A DNA stretch of 64,000 nucleotides from Anthopleura xanthogrammica. Lineage: Eukaryota; Cnidaria; Anthozoa; Actiniaria; Actiniidae. The stretch lies in contig OZ025207.1 of assembly GCA_964019055.1 (NCBI GenBank), positions 24,248,617 to 24,312,616 on the forward strand. Reading direction: 5' to 3'. The stretch's first letter is position 1. Every line of letters begins with the position of its first letter. The translations under genes and the position numbers were made by a program. This document shows, piece by piece, positions 31,835 through 41,492 of the stretch. The notes under the pieces were generated by a model, which was given only the letters and a program-made list of their open reading frames with translations, did not search any database and was not told where the DNA came from.

Positions 31835-31992
31835 GTTATACAATAGTTTCAAGTGCCATACCGTGGAATATCCCACGAGTGACTTGTAGTTTCTAGTATG
31901 CGCACGAGCCTTTAGGCGAGTGTGTATGCAAAGAAAATACAAGTGACGAGTGGGATATCCACGGTATATGCCACGAGAAACCATTGTATAAC
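31835..31992. mobile_element. 158-bp hairpin MITE
   Basis: GTTATACAATAGTTTC...GTGCCATACCGTGG pairs with CCACGGTATATGCCACGAGAAACCATTGTATAAC. Non-coding. Confidence 0.75.
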
Positions 31993-31993
31993 C

Positions 31994-32135
31994 ATTTTAT
32001 CCCACACCATAGAAATTACAAATGCTTAGATTCAACGTGCAGTGCATGCTGGGAAGGGAGAGTGAAATACCAACGAATATACAACGGCTTTCCTGCTTAC
32101 TGATTGGCTGTATTTTCTATGGTGTGGGATAAAAT
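31994..32135. mobile_element. 142-bp MITE with ATTTTATCCCACACC ends
   Basis: ATTTTATCCCACACCATAGA at 31994 and its complement at about 32115-32135. Abuts the previous hairpin. Confidence 0.75.
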
Positions 32136-33632
32136 TAATTATGCGGCTGTTTATATTGTTAATGTTCATAAGCTGGGAAGCTTGAAGAAGAGATTTTATG
32201 CACTTCTTTAAAAATAGTTATTCAGTTGGAACTAAAGAAGATGGCTAACTTGCAAAAAAAATTTATGTATTTTATAGACAAATAGTAATGTGATAACCAG
32301 GGATGCTTGGCTTCATCGGATGCTAGCAGCACTAAATGTTCCAATGTTATCATAATAAATATAAAATATTTATGCAGACCCATAATCCTCTTTGGTCGTG
32401 GAATGACCTATGGCGTGTAGTTTCTCTGGCTAGCGCTATCTGAAATAAGGGTATATCAAAAAAAATATTTCAAAATTGGGGATGTAGCACTATGGAAAGA
32501 ACAAGTGCTCCACAACTACCAGAGTGAATATATCACAAACGCTGTCTTTATTCAAGATTGCAGAATCTTTATATAATCGGTGAAAAACGTCAAAAGAAAA
32601 ACTATACTAAAAACTAGAATAGGCTTAAAGAATGTCAATAAATTGCCTCATAATTGGCTTTAAAACTTTTATCCCCACTCACAGCAGTCTTTATAATTTA
32701 TTGGGGGGGGGGGGGGGTTGGGTCTTGTAGATTATGTCCTTATCAAGTCGCACATATTTCTGAGCTTAGTTCAATCTAATTTATACAAGTTGTTTTGATA
32801 AGTAGCTGTGCTTTTAGATATCATTCTCTGTGTGTTCGGAAATCCTTATTAACACTAAAGTTGGCCGAAGATCGCATGTACGCCGGCCAGCAGCTTCTTT
32901 CTTCTAGCTTAATAGCAATATGCTTGATAAAAAAAACTATTAGTTTTCTTTCTTTTATTCTGTTCTTTTAAATTTCCGTCCGCACGCTGGTCCATCGGGT
33001 CATTAGAGAAAGAGGGAATACGTCATGCTAAAGGAGGAATACGCATTCCCTACTTGATTTTGGAGGGTCATACCGGCGTCATCACGGTCGACAAATATAC
33101 ACTCTAATATTTAGAAAACTGTAAAAAATCAGGCGATCTTTCCAAATTCGAAGTATGCTATATTTGTTTAGATATGCATGTCAATCGCTTAAAATGAGCA
33201 ACAAGGATTTGGAATTCTTTAGTTTGAGGAGGCTCTGAGTACGCTTCTTGCCCAATACATCGAACTTCTTTTCTATGCGATGCTAGGAGAGAAAGAAAAG
33301 AGAGATGTAAAAAAATTACCTGGCGAAGTCGAACTGATAATGACCTCGTGATGCATTGTATTGTGGGGCTGACTTTGGGGACACAAGATGGCAGAGCTTT
33401 TTTTGATCTCGTTCCCGCATTCAATATCACAATCCTATCCCACTGATAAAGACATCGTGATGCACAGTATTATGGGACTGTTTTTGGGGACACAAGATTG
33501 CGGAGCGTTTTCATATCGTGCTTAGATTCAATCCCACAAACTATTCAGAACAGGTAAGTTCTAAAGGCCTTAAGAAATCCAAATCTGGACCCCTACACGC
33601 CTTAATACTAGATACCTTCAGTTATTCCCCAG
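32136..33632. other. Intergenic between FBH1 and the collagen-Ig gene
   Basis: A G13 tract lies at about 32702-32717. An imperfect tandem duplication with period about 105-110 bp lies at about 33336-33520, where GACTTTGGGGACACAAGATG and GTTTTTGGGGACACAAGATT align. No gene seen. The 3'UTR of the minus-strand gene must begin here, but I found no AATAAA close to its stop. Confidence 0.5.
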
Positions 33633-34029
33633 TCATTCATGCTGTTTAGTACATGTGGATGGTTTAACGACCCGTACTTGACCTTGGCGGTTACTAGAGA
33701 TGACGTCACTCCAGCTCAACACATTCCCTTCACCTGCACCACAGTCACGTGACAAGGTAGATATCTCGTTGGGTCTCAGTACTCTGTTCCATATATTCAA
33801 CCCGGTAAGGTCACCGATGTAACACTGTCCGGCATCAAATGTTCCTCCCACACTGTCCTGTTCTTGTCCTATGATCAGTGTACCACCTCCTCTGATCACG
33901 TGACCTTTCATGAAGTTTGTTCTTGCAGCAACTCTGCCATCTTTATAAACTATCGCCTGCCCAGCATTATTGTTCCACGTTGTGCACATGTGATGCCATC
34001 TGTTATCGTTTGCAGCTACGCTGGTACCC
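33633..34029 (-). CDS. Collagen-Ig-pentraxin exon 5: pentraxin-like domain, second half
   Basis: The acceptor ATTATTACTAG lies at 34030. Encodes SVAANDNRWHHMCTTWNN, VYKDGRVAARTNF, GGTLIIGQEQDSVGG, FDAGQCYIGDLTGLNIWNRV and GNVLSWSDV, then TGA. The WHHxCxTW, LxxGQEQDxxGGxF, GxLTxxNIWxRVL and GNVxxWSD blocks are hallmark pentraxin motifs. The GQEQDSVGGTFD stretch carries the acidic residues of the pentraxin calcium site. Confidence 0.88.
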
Positions 34030-37000
34030 CTAGTAATAATAGTTGGATTACAAGAAATTATTGACTGTAGCGGGCAGATGAACGTGTTACTTGGTATAGC
34101 ATTCTGTCGAAATAACAGTGCACTCGATGGGACAATTCTCCCTTAGTGTTCCCACCTGGTACATAATATCCCCAGGTTGTGGCGACCTTACAAAGCGCTT
34201 TTATACGATGCTGACGCAGATGAGAAATACGTTAATTCTGTTTGTCAATAAGATTATAGGTAGCTCGCCCTAAAAGTTATAGCAACGAACAGCCATGTTA
34301 CGGGAAAACGCCGTACCAATAGGAATTTCCAATGGATAAGATATACTACTGGTACTAAAAAATAGCAACTCGTTGAGATATTCTGATACCGCGGGTATCA
34401 CAATGGGTAGTGATATTACGGGAAAACGTACCATGAGGATCCTCCAATGTATAAGGCAAAACCACCGGTCGACAAAAATATCAATTCATTGTCATTTCCT
34501 GGTACCGCGTAGCTTATGACAGTATCACCAACTGTTGTCTTCAACCAGAAGCAAAACGTCACTGCCACCATGCTGGGGATGCCTTTGATAATCACGTAAT
34601 CACTAGTTGTTCTTCGGGGAAACTTAAGTTCTGTAAACAATGGTAAAAACAGAAAAAACATTCAGATAAATAAACGAGTAGAAACAAGAACAGATCCCCT
34701 GGAACAAGGGAATAGGGGAGACACAGTAGTCATTGGCAGTGGGGACAATGACAATGACAATGACAATGACAATGACAATGACAATGACAATGACAATGAC
34801 AATGACAATGACAATGACAATGACAATGACAATGACAATGACAATGACAATGACAATGACAATGACAATGACAATGACAATGACAATGACAATGACAATG
34901 ACAATGACAATGACAATGACAATGACAATGACAATGACAATGACAATGACAATGACAATGATGAAGGGGATGGACAAGGGATATCCAGGATCCCCTGGGA
35001 CAAGGGGATGGGAGAACACAGTAGTTATTGGCACACCGGAAGATGGTGGAGACAGTTCTTCAATGACAGGGGAAAGCATAGGCCAGGGCTGGACATCCCT
35101 CCCATCCCCTTGTCCCTCGGAATCCCCTGGATATCCCTGGTCCATCCCCTTGTCTCCACTGCCAATAGCTACTGTCTCTCTCATCCCCTAGCCTTGGATA
35201 TTCCATGACAAATAAATGGTCAAGAGATGTCCAGAGGATCCACTGGGGGATAGCGGAGTCATTCCTGGGACATAGCTTCCTCTTTCCTTAAAAAACAACG
35301 TAACATATGTATATTACTCTATTTGCAGAGAGGGATGACTAGCGACCAAACCAACTCCTTGTGTAATAAGCATATTTTATATATTTTCAACTTTTCTTTC
35401 TTCATTGCATTCACTTTCTGTAAATATACCTTTTAGTATTGATACAACAACTTTAGCGTGAGTTGTTGCTGTGAAGACCCCAGCACTGACAGCTTGACAG
35501 AAGTAATTCCCAGAGTCAACTGTCTTCAATCTTGTTATTGACAGACTTCCATTCACATGGACCCGTGTTCTATCATCAGATAACAATTGTTGGTTGTCTT
35601 TACTCCAAGAAATACTAGCAGGAGGATCTGCTGTGGCTTGACAGTCCAGTCTCAGACTATGACCAACTAACAACACGACTGAGGGGGGAGGGGTGGTGGT
35701 GAACTTGGGCAAAGTCACAACATTTATTTGCGTTTTCCCAAAAGACAATCCAAGGAAATTAGAAGCTTGGCAAACATATATCCCTGTGTCCCGCTTTTCC
35801 ACAGAGTATAAAGTCAAACGGCTCCCATTTGTGACTGTACGACTACCAGGCAACATGCCAAGGACTTTTACCCATGTGATCGTTGGTGTGGGATGTCCAG
35901 TCACGTGACACTTTGGCAAGGTTACATTGCTTCCTTCTTCCACATAAATAGGTCCAAAGGATAGCGAAATACGAGGAAGATCTGAAAAATGAAAGATATT
36001 TTACAATACGTTTAACTAGTAACTAATAGGAATCTGAAAGAAGTGTACTTGACTTACAGTTGACGACAAGTGTAGCTGTCTGGTTTGCTTGTCCAAGTAT
36101 ATTACTGCCTTTACACTCATACACTCCTGAATCGTTACTACTAACATTCCTTATCTCCAGATTATGACTCCAATCGACACCTGCATCCAACACACTTCTT
36201 GTCTTGTCTAGTAAACCACCAACTCTTCTCCAGCCAATCACAGGTGGTGGATTGCCGCTCCACCCACAATGCAACACGGCCGTCTCGCTTTCATTAACAA
36301 TTAACAAGGGAGGGGATACTTGAACCTCTGGTGCAGATATAGATTGACCAGGTTTACCATCCCGTCCACCAACACCAGGTGGTCCACGATCACCTCTCTC
36401 TCCCTTTTCCCCCTTCAACCCAGCAGGTCCCATCATGCCTTGCTTGCCACTTCTGCCTGGTACTCCCATGGGTCCTTGGGTTCCTCGTTTGCCTCTTCTT
36501 CCTGGTTGTCCTCGTCTTCCGGTCGATCCTTTGTGACCTGGTCGTCCAGGTGGACCGGGAGGTCCTGGTGGACATATATTCTTCTTTGCTCCACACACTT
36601 TAGTAAAGGCTTTATTCAACTCTATTCCCATTGTTTGTAAAAGCTCTTTACGAACAGTTTGGAAGTTGGTGTTGTTTGAAGGTGAAGACACGGTGAGACG
36701 GCGTGCCCTATGTCTTGAATCATGGATGATATTTGATGAGTCGATGGAGCCACTTGCTGTAACGAAATCAAATGTACTTCAGTGACTAGATTTTTAGTCA
36801 TTTCACGCAGTATGGATTCAAAGGTCTTTTCATTTCCGGAAATTCAAGCCAAATAATTTAATACATATTATTGTTTATTTATTTTCAGACTGTAATTCTT
36901 CCTTCACCCCTATTTCCTTTTTTTCAGTTCCCCGAAAGATAAATATATTACACATCAGTTTTACTTAGTAATTCGTGATTCAATTCTGCAAAATATATGT

Positions 37001-37722
37001 CAGTGACTGTATTGGTAGATAATAATCTCACGCATGGCAGTTCAAAGGTCTTTCAATTTCCGGAAATTCAAGCCAATTAGCTTTTAAGCTATTTTTTTTT
37101 TATATTAAAATATATATCATCCTTTATAAATTTCCATAGTGTTCTTCCTTGTTTCTTATTTTCGTATTTTAGCCATTCAGCTCAATACTCCCGTTTCGAG
37201 TTCTCTTTTACGCTGTGTTAGCCTCAAAACCGTGTAATATATTCTTTTATTCAGTAACAGCCCGTGGAAATTCAAGAGATCTGTGTGTAAAGAAGACAAT
37301 AAAAATACTTTGAAATTTCACGAGTTTTATCTAAATTTCTGCATAATTTACGCACAATTGAGGCTAACACAGCGTAAAAGAGAACTCGAAACTGGAGTAT
37401 TCCACAAAAGATGGATATACTATGTACAGTCCTCATTCGTAAATCTTGATTCAAATCTTCAAAAACCTCAGCGCAATTGTACAAGTCTGTACGCGTATCT
37501 CTACTCTGTTTACTGCTCACCTTTGATTTGTTTGGTTTTCACATCACACGGTTCTACATCTTTGCCATCTGTCTTCTCTTCTATCTTGTCTAGTCTTGTC
37601 CTGTGTTCACTTAGAATCAACTCAACACGTACAAACTCACCCAAACACAACACACCAACTACAAACCACAAGATCACAGACAATCTGCTTGTCCGGGATG
37701 AGCAGCTTGTTTTGTCAGACAT
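33633..37722 (-). CDS. Type II membrane collagen-Ig-pentraxin protein, complete (5 exons)
   Basis: Exons 37521-37722, 36058-36756, 35430-35981, 34432-34630 and 33633-34029 join in phase (2049 nt, 682 residues). There is a short cytoplasmic N-terminus, then a transmembrane anchor near residues 14-35 (VILWFVVGVLCLGEFVRVEL) with no cleavable signal. A stalk, a collagen triple helix of about 25 Gly-X-Y triplets, three Ig domains and a C-terminal pentraxin/LamG-like domain follow. The N-terminal layout resembles colmedins such as gliomedin, but the C-terminus is pentraxin-like instead of olfactomedin. It is probably a trimeric cell-surface protein for adhesion or ligand recognition, and the pentraxin-like end could bind glycans or calcium-dependent ligands. 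Function is inferred from domains only. A (ACAATG)n tract, a MITE and a duplication sit in its introns. Confidence 0.85.
34432..34630 (-). CDS. Collagen-Ig-pentraxin exon 4: pentraxin-like domain, first half
   Basis: The acceptor TTGTTTACAG and the donor CATG|GTACGT keep the frame (phase 1 in, 2 out). Encodes LKFPRRTTSDYVIIKG, MVAVTFCFWLKTT and SYAVPGNDNELIFLSTGG, the N-terminal strands of the pentraxin/LamG fold including the conserved FCFWLKT cysteine. Confidence 0.85.
34743..34963 (+). repeat. (ACAATG)n hexanucleotide microsatellite
   Basis: About 36 uninterrupted copies in the intron between the Ig exon and the pentraxin exons. Frames on both strands are open through it but not genic. 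Confidence 0.97.
34964..35215. repeat. Degenerate GGGGAT/ATCCCC-rich repeats
   Basis: Multiple short copies of ACAAGGGGATGG, CCCCTTGTC and ATATCC(A/C)GG occur in both orientations beside the hexanucleotide array. Likely remnants of a decayed simple or inverted repeat. Confidence 0.45.
35430..35981 (-). CDS. Collagen-Ig-pentraxin exon 3: Ig domains 2 and 3
   Basis: The acceptor TTTCATTTTTCAG and the donor AAAG|GTATAT; phase 1 on both sides. Ig2: SNVTLPKCHVTGHPTPTITW to DTGIYVCQASNFLG. Ig3: SLRLDCQATADPPASISW to DSGNYFCQAVSAG. Both have the C...W...DxGxYxC I-set pattern. Two Ig domains in one exon without an intron between them is worth noting. Confidence 0.9.
36058..36756 (-). CDS. Collagen-Ig-pentraxin exon 2: stalk, collagen and Ig domain 1
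   Basis: The acceptor TTTCGTTACAG and the donor AACT|GTAAGT; phase 1 both sides. The stalk ends KAFTKVCGAKKNIC, with a CxxxxxxC pair just before the helix as in many trimeric collagens. The collagen stretch PPGPPGPPGRPGHKGSTG continues to GRDGKPG with few interruptions. Ig1 follows: ETAVLHCGWSGNPPPVIGW to DSGVYECKGSNILG. Arginine-rich triplets (GRRGQPGRRGKRG) could bind polyanions. Confidence 0.9.
36778..37090. repeat. Diverged duplicate segments in intron 1
   Basis: CAAAGGTCTTTTCATTTCCG followed by GAAATTCAAGCCAA near 36820-36855 recurs near 37050-37078. An old duplication of about 90 bp, 225 bp apart. Confidence 0.65.
37184..37401. mobile_element. 218-bp MITE with 44-bp inverted ends
   Basis: AATACTCCCGTTTCGAGTTC at 37184 continues to GTTAGCCTCAA at 37227; its complement occupies 37358-37401. 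Lies in intron 1 of the collagen-Ig-pentraxin gene. Confidence 0.85.
37521..37722 (-). CDS. Collagen-Ig-pentraxin exon 1: cytoplasmic tail and membrane anchor
   Basis: ATG at 37720-37722. Encodes a 13-residue Ser/Arg-rich tail, the hydrophobic span SVILWFVVGVLCLGEFV, and a charged stalk beginning SEHRTRLDKIEEKTDG that could form a coiled coil. The donor is AAAG|GTGAGC at 37520/37521. The positive tail before the span predicts N-in, C-out orientation. Confidence 0.85.
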
Positions 37723-37894
37723 GATTGAAGAAGTTCAACTATTAAAGAGCAGATTAAACAAGTATCACTGTACATCACGTAACCAGGCATGGTATCATTA
37801 ATCTCTACAGGACATACCGTACCGTGACATTGACAGTGTCAAGCTCAAGCATTCTAGTCGGATATGCAGTAACTTTGCCCACTGTGACAGGTTC

Positions 37895-39185
37895 GAGCGG
37901 AGCACCATACTTAAGAAAAAATGGTAATCCATCGAGTTGATTTTTCATGGCTTGATTACGTCATTCTATTGTCCATGCATACATACATACATACATACGT
38001 CCGTCCGTGTACCACTATGCACAGGGTTCCCGCGCGCTTTGTTTACTCACAAATGCACAGAGGGAAGCGAGGGAAGATTCTTAATCTTACGATGAAGATT
38101 CAGCTTAAGTTTCGTGACTGAAAATTCAGTGAGAGAAAAAGTGGCCTGTAGACCAGAAAAACCTGATTATACTGCAAGAATAATATTTCAGTTCCGTAGA
38201 AAACACTTCATAGAAGGTAAATTCATTAGTGTTAACTAATATTTCGTAAAAAATCGACAAAAAATGTGTAAACTAGCTGGAGAAACTCTCAGACAAGCCA
38301 AGGACGTTGCTTCGGCAAACATTGTCAGAAAAACTTGGATACTTTGTCGTTTTTACTGCATTTTAGATTTTTATTAAATCTTTTTCTTCAACACTTGTGA
38401 ACCAAAAAAGCGATATTTCAAGCTTTGAATTTTTGTTTTTGATCCCATTTCAAGAAAAAAAGGCTAAGACTTAATAAAAAGACTTAGTTCTTTGAAAAAA
38501 TATATTTGACGGACAGCGAGCCTCACGCGAGAAATTCTGATGTCAAAACAAGATTCCATATTTCATAATCATATGGATATTTTGACATTTTTATAGATAA
38601 TTTATTTTAATGTTGAATGAAATATGAAAAAGGAAAATACATATCACACCAAATATTGCTATTTATCGGGCTTTTCCAGCTATTATTATTACACAATCGC
38701 AAAAATGATGAGCTTGTTGTTTTTTGTTAAGAATAAATCTGGAAAAACTTATTAACAAAGACCAACTTACTAACAAAGAAAATTATTATCTTGCATTAAT
38801 GAATATGTCTCTTGTTACATGTGAAGTTCAAGTGAATGTAAGCTTAAGCTTATAATATTTTTCGACAATTTTCAGTGTAGTTCACTTTCCACCTAAAAAA
38901 CTTATAACTTAAGATTTGCTGAATAAAATCTTTTGATCTATACATGTATTCATATGTTCTACAATCTATAATTATTTTTCTTCGAATTGAAAAGTTTTCT
39001 AATGCTTTTGAAGGCTTAAAATAATGGTTTTTCCTTTAGTTTTTCCTTCTGGGTTCTGGTAAAATCAAAAGAAGTGGTAACGCTGTAACCGGAGTTTTGC
39101 CGCGTCACACAATTGTCACGTATTTAGCACTATATATACTATTTATGGGAGCTCCGCTTTTAGGCAGTGCCTAAATCTATATATT
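37895..39185. mobile_element. 1.3-kb mobile element, copy 2
   Basis: Same family and orientation as 18787-20331. Starts at GAGCGGAGCACCATACTTAA, so the outer GC-rich palindrome and terminal AGCGGAGCTCCC of copy 1 are missing. The right end GGGAGCTCCGCTTTTAGGC is intact. Carries a shorter CATA tract. It begins 172 bp upstream of the collagen-Ig-pentraxin start codon. Confidence 0.7.
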
Positions 39186-39227
39186 ATGCTTGTCGACAGA
39201 TTGAATCTCAGTGACCTCACACACTTG

Positions 39228-39330
39228 TTTGAAAGAGCAGGTGTGGCTCAGTTGGTTACTTTGCTGCTTGCTAACAAGAGGCACATAGTTCGATCCACTC
39301 TCTCTCTGGATACATCAGTCTCTCCGCCTC
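39228..39330 (+). mobile_element. tRNA-derived SINE, copy 2
   Basis: A box TGGCTCAGTTGG at 39244-39255 and B box GTTCGATCC at 39288-39296, spaced as in a tRNA gene. The sequence between does not fold into a sound anticodon arm, so it is a SINE head rather than a tRNA. Confidence 0.7.
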
Positions 39331-39384
39331 TACATTCCATCTAGATTTGTCTTTGAGGAGACTGATCAAGTTAACAAGCTCTCT

Positions 39385-39449
39385 CTGTCTCTGTCTGTCT
39401 CTGTCTGTCTCTGTCTGTCTCTGTCTGTCTCTGTCTGTCTCTGTCTCTT
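39385..39449 (+). repeat. (CTGTCT)n microsatellite
   Basis: Repeating CTGTCTCTGT; follows the SINE and abuts a LINE-A fragment. Confidence 0.9.
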
Positions 39450-39450
39450 T

Positions 39451-40006
39451 GCTGCTCGCACGATAACGTGCAGTAGCTATGGAATTAGGTCAGTTGAAGT
39501 TCGTAGTAAATTGAACTGGCCTACATTAAATGAGAGACGAAAATATCATACTGCCATTGCCATGTACAAAATATTACATGGTACAGCCCCTTCGTATTTG
39601 AAAGATTTATTTAAATCGTTTGAAGGGACTGTATCATATAAACTACGAGGAAAAGAACACAACCTTCTTTTGCCTTTACCTAAAACAGATTCCTGTAAAA
39701 AGAGTTTCCTGTATTTAGGGGCAAAAGTTTGGAATGATCTTCCTTTTGAAGTTAAAAATAATAAAACATTAGCAAGCTTCAAAAAAGCCCTTCTCAACCA
39801 AGAGTCTTGATTGTTAATGTTTCGTAAATTGAAATTTGTTAAATATCTCTATTTTCTAGATACACATGTATATATTTCCTGTAAATATTTTCATATAATT
39901 TTATTTGTAATTTTATAACTCTGTATAACTCAGCTTCCATGAAAAGCAATTGTTTTATAATTGATGAAATTCTGAGTATAATAAAGTTCATTCATTCATT
40001 CATTCT
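39451..40006 (+). mobile_element. LINE-A 3' fragment, copy 1 (CR1/L2-like)
   Basis: The ORF to TGA at 39808-39810 encodes SVEVRSKLNWPTLNERRKYH, MYKILHGTAPSYLKDLF and LYLGAKVWNDLPFEV, the C-terminus of a non-LTR RT protein. The 3'UTR ends in a TTCATTCATTCATTC tail. It is 5'-truncated at 39451 inside the RT end, as expected from target-primed reverse transcription. Confidence 0.8.
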
Positions 40007-40147
<141 letters not shown>

Positions 40148-40189
40148 TTATAGAGAGCATATAGAGCATATAGAGCATATAGAGTATAT

Positions 40190-40448
40190 ATCCAATAAGA
40201 TATCATCGGCTATTGGGGGTTTAAGACAAGTAAGACCTTTCATTCCCCAAAAAACAGCATTGACAATATACACGTCTTTAATCCAACCATTGTTTGATTA
40301 TTGCGATGTTGTATGGGGGAATTTGTCTTTAACCTTAGCTGAAAGGCTTCAAAAACTACATAATCCTGCTGCTCGCACGATAACGTGCAGTAGCTATGAA
40401 ATTAGGTCAGTTGAAGTTCGTAGTAAATTGAACTGGCCTACATTAAAT
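40190..40448 (+). mobile_element. LINE-A copy 2, 5' piece
   Basis: Encodes ISSAIGGLRQVRPFIPQK, TSLIQPLFDYCDVVWGNL and LAERLQKLHNPAARTITC, ending NWPTLN at the insertion point of LINE-B. The following LINE-A sequence resumes on the far side of LINE-B at 44611. About 24 bases known from copy 1 are missing at the junction. Confidence 0.8.
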
Positions 40449-40494
40449 AATAATAATAATAACTTTAATCCTTTACATACCAAAATGATACAAT

Positions 40495-41361
40495 CATTGC
40501 CAGAAATATGGGACATGAGCCTGCTCACACATGCGCAATGATGCGTTTCAGCTTACAAAATAGCCGCCGAGTCTTATAGGAAATGTATGGGGAATATAAA
40601 GCTTCCTCTATTTACGGCGAATAGGGTTTTATTTACTCTGAGCTCCACATCGCGACAAACAACCCACCCTACAAGCTACTAAATAAGCGTAAAATGATCA
40701 TTGAATCATGCGACATATTGGTTCCCGGACTACTTGCCTTCGAAAGGCTTCGAAAGCTCTAGATTCCATACATCGTCTATAAATCTGGCCACACTTGACC
40801 CCAAAATCGTCTTATTTGAGCTCGAAAAAATTTAAAAGTAAAAGAGCTCCACCTCGATATCACCAAACGAGTGTTTAATAAATCCAAAACCGCTCAAAAT
40901 AGACAGCATGCCTTCAGAATGTAGGTTCCCAAGAAGCTTGAAGTTAGGTTAAATTTTAAGCGATTCGACGCGTTGTTAGCTCGTAGTTTTCAGTTAAAAT
41001 GACAAGAAACCACAGAGAACTGCTCCAAACAGCTTCAAAACCCCCTAAATATCGCCATTTTGTTTTTACAAGCTCCTATTGACTGCTGAGATACAATAAG
41101 GAAGCTTAAAGTAACGATTTACGTTTGAAACTTGTTTCTTGTCCTTCATGGGCTTCCTGTGGTGAGGCTTATCAACAGAAAAATAATAGTTGTTCTTTTG
41201 ATTGTCAAGTAACTATTTTTTGGTAAGAATTGTTTTACTAACATCATAGTTAAATATAAATATGTGCTTGAAAACCATGTAGTTATATTTTTCCTCTAGA
41301 AAACCACTTCATTTTCATTCATGCGTAACACCACTGACAATGTCCAATATTTCTGGCAATG
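40495..41361. mobile_element. 869-bp MITE copy 2, inside LINE-B
   Basis: Reverse orientation relative to the copy at 287-1154, same length, nearly identical. GATACAA flanks both sides (40487-40493 and 41363-41369), indicating a 7-8 bp target-site duplication, which suits hAT-like transposons. Removing it restores a continuous LINE-B 3'UTR. Confidence 0.85.
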
Positions 41362-41492
41362 GGATACAAACATTGAATAAGATTATCAAGCTATATAATC
41401 TATATAATAAAACTATATATAATGAGAAAATATATAGTGAACAATAACATAACTATATAACATATGTGTGAATATATAAAGTTAGAAAATTA

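Noticed and set aside
34624..35191. Frames of repeated IV, SL or MT residues
   Set aside because: Translations of the (ACAATG)n microsatellite in an intron of the collagen-Ig-pentraxin gene.
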